Below, piece after piece: positions 60,093-64,000 of a stretch of 64,000 nt of DNA (positions are counted from its first letter, which is position 1; the number at the start of each line of letters is the position of its first letter). The DNA is from Sphingobium naphthae (GTDB lineage: Bacteria; Pseudomonadota; Alphaproteobacteria; Sphingomonadales; Sphingomonadaceae), in NCBI RefSeq assembly GCF_020782235.1, contig NZ_JAJGNO010000004.1, forward strand, positions 248,001 to 312,000. The letters run 5' to 3'. Under the pieces are notes generated by a model. That model searched no databases. It saw only the letters and a program-made list of their open reading frames with translations, and was not told the origin of the DNA. The translations under genes were made by a program, and so were the position numbers.

Positions 60093-60374
60093 ATGATGCG
60101 CCTGATCCTTGCCCTGCAGACCGTCGGCGCGACCGGCATCCCATCGGACTTCAACTTGAAATCGGTCAAGCCTTCCGCGCCCGACACGATCGTCGTTACC
60201 GGCCGGCGGCAGAGCCAGCGGATCGAGCGGGACGCGATCACCGGGGAGCCGCCGCTCGGCCGCGCGGAAATCGCCATCGGCAATGCCAAGGCGGACCTGC
60301 AGGTGAGCAGTCAGAGCTTCGGCAACGGCACCACGTCGCAGCGCGTGATGGTGGGCATCAAGATCCCCTTCTGA
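60093..60374 (+). CDS. Small protein of unknown function
   Basis: A protein of 93 residues from ATG 60093, preceded by GGAG at eight bases. It has a short hydrophobic N-terminus (MMRLILALQTVGATG) that could be a signal or anchor, then SAPDTIVVTGRRQSQR, reminiscent of the plug-proximal IVVTG motif of TonB receptors, and ends in VMVGIKIPF, like an outer-membrane strand. Too short to be a receptor. I do not recognise a family. It is convergent with the DedA gene, 6 bp apart. Confidence 0.55.
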   Translation: MMRLILALQTVGATGIPSDFNLKSVKPSAPDTIVVTGRRQSQRIERDAITGEPPLGRAEIAIGNAKADLQVSSQSFGNGTTSQRVMVGIKIPF

Positions 60375-60380
60375 CGCGCC

Positions 60381-60980
60381 TCACCCGCGCGGCCGCCACG
60401 TCGCCAGTCGCCAGAGATAGAGGATGACCGCCCCCACCACGCAGATTGTCGCGGCAGGCCCCAGATAGCGGTCGATATCCTGGAAATTGCGCCCCAGCAC
60501 ATAGCCGGCATAGGCGAGAATGATGTTCCAGATCAGCGCGCCGCCCGCCGTCCACAGCAGGAAGCGCAGGTGCCCCATGCGGAACAGGCCAGCGGGCAGC
60601 GAGATCATCGTGCGAAAGGCGGGCAGGAAGCGAAAAACGAAGACGACGACCTGACCATATTTCCCGAACAGATGGTCCAGCGCCTCGACATCGCGCCACT
60701 CCAGCGTCGCCCAGCGACCATAGCGGCCGACCAGCGGCTTCAATCGCTGAAAGCCCAATATATGCCCGACCAGATACCAGAAATAATTGCCGATCGTGGT
60801 GCCGACCGTGCCGGCCAGCAGCAGCCAGCCCATCTCCATCCGCCCCTGCCCGACGCGGATGCCGCCAATGCCCATGATCAGTTCGGACGGAATGGGCGGA
60901 AACACATTTTCCAGCACCATCAAGAGCGCGATGCCCCAATAGCCGCCCGCGTCGATCAGGCGGAGCACCCAGTCGGTCAT
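60381..60980 (-). CDS. DedA family membrane protein
   Basis: A 199-residue inner-membrane protein of the DedA/SNARE-associated (VTT) family. The conserved FPPIPSELIM near residue 28 and the FVFRFLPAFRTMISLPAGLF block near 117 with its essential Arg residues are visible, with hydrophobic helices at about 15-40, 50-72, 140-165 and 175-192. DedA proteins are implicated in undecaprenyl phosphate or lipid flipping. It is 31 bp downstream of gshB. Confidence 0.9.
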   Translation of the reverse strand: MTDWVLRLIDAGGYWGIALLMVLENVFPPIPSELIMGIGGIRVGQGRMEMGWLLLAGTVGTTIGNYFWYLVGHILGFQRLKPLVGRYGRWATLEWRDVEALDHLFGKYGQVVVFVFRFLPAFRTMISLPAGLFRMGHLRFLLWTAGGALIWNIILAYAGYVLGRNFQDIDRYLGPAATICVVGAVILYLWRLATWRPRG

Positions 60981-61011
60981 GGCGCCGGCATCCGCGACTG
61001 GCGCACGGCCT

Positions 61012-61986
61012 TCAGTCCGCCGCCCGCGCCGCGAGCCGCGCGTCGATCGCGTCCCAGATCATGCCGCCCGTGTCGCCGCCGTCAAAGGCGTCGATCGAGA
61101 CGATGCCGGTAGGCGAGGTCACGTTGATTTCGGTGAGCCACTCCCCGCCGATCACGTCGATGCCGACGAAGAGCAGACCGCGCGCCTTGAGTTCGGGGCC
61201 GAGCGCGGCGCAGATTTCGCGTTCCCTGGCGGTGAGTTCGGTCTTGGCGGCCGAGCCCCCGACCGCCAGGTTCGATCGGATTTCCCCCTTGCCCGGAATG
61301 CGGTTGACCGCGCCGGCGACTTCGCCGTCGACCAGCACGATGCGCTTGTCGCCCTGCGCGACACCGGGGATGAAGGCCTGGACCATGAAGGGCTCGACCC
61401 AGGAGGCGTTGAACAGTTCCACCAAGGCGGAGAGATTCGCGCCCGACTGCCCGACATGGAAGACGGCATTGCCGGCATTGCCATAGAGCGGCTTGACGAC
61501 GATCTCCCCATGTTCGGCAAGGAAGCTGCGCACCTGCGCCAGGTCGCGCGTGATCATGGTTGGCGGCATGAAGCGCGCATAATCGAGCACGAACAGCTTT
61601 TCGGGCGCGTTGCGGACGGATGCGGGATCATTGACCACCAGCGTTTCGGGCTGCACCCGTTCGAGCAGGTGGGTGGCGGTGATATAGCTGAGGTCGAAGG
61701 GCGGGTCCTGCCGCATCAGCACGACATCGACGTCGCGGCCAAGGTCCAGCAGTTCGGGCGCGCCAAAAGCGAAATGATCCCCGACGACCTTCTGCACCTT
61801 CACCGGCCGCGCCTGCGCCAGCACGCGGCCGTCGCGATAGCTGAGGTCGGGGGCGAGATAATGATAGAGCTTATGCCCGCGCGCCTGTCCCGCGAGCATG
61901 ATGTGGAAGGTCGAATCGCCGGCGATATTGATCCCTTCCATCGGGTCCATCTGCACCGCGACGGTCAGGGGGTTGAATTCCGTCAT
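61012..61986 (-). CDS. gshB: Glutathione synthetase
   Basis: GshB adds glycine to gamma-glutamylcysteine with ATP. The 324-residue ATP-grasp protein has the N-terminal VAVQMDPMEGINIAGDSTF, LMRQDPPFDLSYITATHLLE, the ATP-grasp KPLYGNAGNAVFHV and the Mg-binding end INVTSPTGIVSID. I chose ATG 61986 because AAGG lies at good spacing; a GTG three codons earlier overlaps that site. DedA follows. Confidence 0.95.
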   Translation of the reverse strand: MTEFNPLTVAVQMDPMEGINIAGDSTFHIMLAGQARGHKLYHYLAPDLSYRDGRVLAQARPVKVQKVVGDHFAFGAPELLDLGRDVDVVLMRQDPPFDLSYITATHLLERVQPETLVVNDPASVRNAPEKLFVLDYARFMPPTMITRDLAQVRSFLAEHGEIVVKPLYGNAGNAVFHVGQSGANLSALVELFNASWVEPFMVQAFIPGVAQGDKRIVLVDGEVAGAVNRIPGKGEIRSNLAVGGSAAKTELTAREREICAALGPELKARGLLFVGIDVIGGEWLTEINVTSPTGIVSIDAFDGGDTGGMIWDAIDARLAARAAD

Positions 61987-62031
61987 TCCAAACACCTTCC
62001 ACGAACAAGAACAGGGCGCGGCAGGCCGCCG

Positions 62032-62385
62032 TCACCCCCCATGCCAGACATTGGCCAGATGGCGAGGCGGGCGGCCGGGCGCAAGGAGGATGACGTCTAT
62101 TCGCATGTCGTCGCCCGGTTTCGCCAGATCATGCCACAGGATTTCGGCGGCGGCCGCCACGCGCGTCAGACGCCGCTCGTCGATCGCCAGGTCCAGCTCC
62201 CCCGCGCTCGCCCGCGCCTTCACCTCGACGAAAGCGAGCATCGCGCCGCGACGCGCGACCAGGTCGACTTCGCCGGCGCGCGTGCGCATCCGGCGGCCGA
62301 CAATCTGCCAGCCCTTGAGCCGCAGCCACCAGGCGGCGATGCGCTCGGCCTGCCGGCCGCGCCGTTCCGCCTGGCTGCGGCTCAT
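62032..62385 (-). CDS. UPF0102 (YraN) family protein
   Basis: A 117-residue protein of the YraN family, a predicted endonuclease-like fold of unknown role. The pattern AERIAAWWLRLKGWQIVGRR, GEVDLVARRGAMLAFVEVK and later RLTRVAAAAEIL matches the family, with the Asp/Glu/Lys residues of a PD-(D/E)xK-type core. Overlaps rsmI by four bases; the rsmI-yraN pair is widespread. Confidence 0.9.
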   Translation of the reverse strand: MSRSQAERRGRQAERIAAWWLRLKGWQIVGRRMRTRAGEVDLVARRGAMLAFVEVKARASAGELDLAIDERRLTRVAAAAEILWHDLAKPGDDMRIDVILLAPGRPPRHLANVWHGG

Positions 62386-63224
62386 CCCTTCAACTCCATC
62401 GCCCGATCATAGAGGGTGCGGCGGTCGAGCCCGAGCTTCCTGGCGACTTCGCCCGCCGCCTTCGACACCGGCAGGCGCGCCATCGCTTCCAGCAAGGCGG
62501 CGTCGGCATCCTCCGCGCTGGGCGGCGGCGCTTCGCCGGGCGGGCCGACGATCACCACGATTTCCCCCTTGGGCGGTGCATCGGCGTAGCGCGCGGACAA
62601 GGCGGTCAGCGGACCCGTCGCCGTTTCCTCGAACGCCTTGCTGATCTCGCGGCTGACAGCAGCGTCGCGATCGCCCAGATGCGCGGCCATGGCCGAGAGA
62701 CTGTCGGCCAGGCGCGGCCCGCTTTCATAGAAGACCAGCGTCGCGCGCAGCGCCGCCACTTCGTCCAGCGCGTCGCCGCGCGCCTTCGCCTTTGACGGCA
62801 GGAAGCCCATGAAGAGAAACCGGTCGGTCGGCAGGCCCGACAGCGTCAGCGCCGCGATCGCGGCGCTGGGGCCGGGCAAGGTCGTGATTTTGCGCCCCGC
62901 AGCCCGCGCGTCGCGCACCAGCTTATAACCCGGATCGGAGATGAGCGGCGTGCCCGCATCCGACAGCAGCGCCACCGATTCGCTCGCCATCCGGTCGACC
63001 AGCCGCTGGCGCACATGATCGGCGCTGTGGTCATGATAGGGCAGCATCGGCCGATCGGACCCGGCATGGCGCAGCAACCGGGCGCTCACTCGCGTATCCT
63101 CGACCGCGATCACGTCCGCGCGGCGCAAAATCTCGGCCGCGCGCGGGGTCAGGTCTCCAAGGTTGCCGATCGGCCCTGCGACGATGTAAAGCCCGGGCTC
63201 CAGCCCAGAAAGTTCAGTTTCCAT
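62382..63224 (-). CDS. rsmI: 16S rRNA (cytidine-1402 2'-O)-methyltransferase RsmI
   Basis: RsmI methylates C1402 of 16S rRNA with SAM. The 280-residue tetrapyrrole-methylase-fold protein has LYIVAGPIGNLGDLTPRAAE at the start, then DVIAVEDTRVSARLL, LLSDAGTPLISDPGYKLV and the RFLFMGFLPSK block. The length is normal. It is divergent from the lpoA-like gene with only 11 bp between start codons, so promoters must overlap the coding sequences. Confidence 0.95.
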   Translation of the reverse strand: METELSGLEPGLYIVAGPIGNLGDLTPRAAEILRRADVIAVEDTRVSARLLRHAGSDRPMLPYHDHSADHVRQRLVDRMASESVALLSDAGTPLISDPGYKLVRDARAAGRKITTLPGPSAAIAALTLSGLPTDRFLFMGFLPSKAKARGDALDEVAALRATLVFYESGPRLADSLSAMAAHLGDRDAAVSREISKAFEETATGPLTALSARYADAPPKGEIVVIVGPPGEAPPPSAEDADAALLEAMARLPVSKAAGEVARKLGLDRRTLYDRAMELKG

Positions 63225-63235
63225 AAGGACGCCAG

Positions 63236-64000
63236 ATGACAGAGACGGATGCCCCCCGGCAAGCGAACATCTTCGCTTCGATGCAGCGCGGTGCGCGCAT
63301 CGCCTTCATGGGGGCGGCGCTGTTCCTGGCCGCCTGTCAGTCCATCGTTCCCAAGGCCCCCGCGCCCACCACGCCCACGGCGCCGACCCGGCCGACCACG
63401 CCCGAAGTGGTGCAGGGCCTGCCCACCGACGCCGCGCGCCATCGCGTCGCGCTGCTGGTGCCGATGAGCGGCGCCAATGCGGGTGTGGGCCAGTCGATCG
63501 CCAACGCCACCACGCTCGCCCTGCTCGACACCAAGACCGACAAGGTGCGCATCACCACCTATGACACCGCGCTGGGCGCGGCGGCGGCGGCGACAAAGGC
63601 GCTCGCCGACGGCAATCGCCTGATCCTGGGGCCGTTGCTGGCAGAGGATGCGCGCATCGTCGGGCCGATCGCCGCGCGCGCCAATGTGCCGGTGATCAGC
63701 TTCTCCAACGACAGCAGCGTCGCGGGCAACGGCGTCTACATCATGGGCTATAATCCCAACCAGTCGATCGAGCGCGTGGTCGACTTCGCCAAGTCGAAGG
63801 GCCTGAGCCAGTTCGGCGCGCTGGTGCCGCGCGGCACCTATGGCGAGCGGGCCGGCAATGCAATGCTGCGCGCGGTCGAGCAAGCGGGCGGCACCGTGGT
63901 GTCGATGCAGACCTTCGACCGGTCGGCCGGATCGATTTCCGCAGCGGTCAAGAAGCTGCAGGCCTCCTCCAGCTATGACGCGCTGCTGATCGCCGATTCC
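63236..64000 (+). CDS. Penicillin-binding-protein activator LpoA-like lipoprotein (5' part)
   Basis: The frame is open from ATG 63236 to the window edge (255 codons). After a 35-residue start comes a hydrophobic segment with a lipobox, ALFLAACQS, Cys at about residue 35. A Pro/Thr-rich linker follows, then a periplasmic-binding type I fold (RHRVALLVPMSGANAGVGQS, LILGPLLAEDARIV, VPVISFSND). This is the LpoA/YraM layout, found next to rsmI and yraN in many proteobacteria. It should activate a class A penicillin-binding protein. The 3' end is missing. Confidence 0.85.
   Translation, partial: MTETDAPRQANIFASMQRGARIAFMGAALFLAACQSIVPKAPAPTTPTAPTRPTTPEVVQGLPTDAARHRVALLVPMSGANAGVGQSIANATTLALLDTKTDKVRITTYDTALGAAAAATKALADGNRLILGPLLAEDARIVGPIAARANVPVISFSNDSSVAGNGVYIMGYNPNQSIERVVDFAKSKGLSQFGALVPRGTYGERAGNAMLRAVEQAGGTVVSMQTFDRSAGSISAAVKKLQASSSYDALLIADS

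Noticed and set aside
1-64000. CRISPR arrays, tRNA or rRNA genes, insertion sequences or prophage genes
   Set aside because: No regularly spaced direct repeats, cloverleaf-like sequences or transposase/integrase genes were seen; the only recombinase is the housekeeping XerC.

Overview
The window reads as chromosomal DNA of a GC-rich alphaproteobacterium, most likely a sphingomonad (Sphingomonas/Sphingobium-like). I infer this from the protein sequences, a tyrosine recombinase of XerC type, an argD-argF-hslO run, the flagellar gene order with a sigma-54/sigma-28 cascade, and several families of dispersed palindromic intergenic repeats. No rRNA, tRNA, CRISPR array or insertion sequence was seen. 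About 65% of the window is one flagellar locus.

Layout. 1-9.7 kb holds housekeeping genes: the end of hemF, a GNAT acetyltransferase, lipB, small envelope proteins, queC-queE (7-deazaguanine pathway), hslO, argF and argD. 9.8-27.4 kb is one long minus-strand flagellar run, transcribed from flbD downwards: flbD-fliEFGHIJKLMNOPQR-flhB, an unknown gene, then fliD-fliS. It encodes the enhancer-binding activator, the MS ring and switch, the type III export gate, the cap and the flagellin chaperone. 27.7-32.2 kb (plus strand) holds flagellin fliC and then opgG-opgH for osmoregulated periplasmic glucans. 32.3-38.6 kb (minus) holds an SLT transglycosylase-flhA-fliA operon, a flgA-flgM-flgN-like operon and a compact second MotA/MotB-like pair. 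38.8-49.3 kb (plus) holds flgBCDEFGHIJKL and motAB.

Regulation is unusually readable. Four near-perfect sigma-54 promoters (TGGCAYG-N4-TTGC) lie before flgB, flgG, flgA and the SLT-flhA-fliA operon. Four sigma-28 promoters (TAAA...-N11-xCCG...) lie before fliC, fliD, flgM and motA, with decreasing certainty. The window also encodes the activator (FlbD), sigma-28 (FliA) and its anti-sigma factor (FlgM). A conserved 41-bp block with a palindromic core (32 of 41 identical, no gaps) occurs in both divergent flagellar intergenic regions, flbD/fliC and motA2/flgB, and is a candidate activator site.

49.3-64 kb is mixed. A repeat-rich, lower-GC stretch carries a small orphan lipoprotein. It is followed by a LytS/LytTR two-component pair, an HxlR regulator divergent from a bifunctional (p)ppGpp synthetase/hydrolase, and an AT-rich standalone OLD-family ATPase/TOPRIM gene (possible phage defence). 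Then come rplJ-rplL with an L10 leader, xerC, a DedA protein, gshB, yraN, rsmI and the start of an LpoA-like lipoprotein that runs off the window end.

The most unusual points are FliM without its CheY-binding N-terminal peptide, FlgH without a lipobox cysteine, a 985-residue Ala/Pro-rich FliK beside a very short FlgE, two stator gene pairs, a hairpin over the fliM ribosome-binding site, and twin palindromes between the HxlR gene and rsh. No wholly new system could be proven from sequence reading alone.
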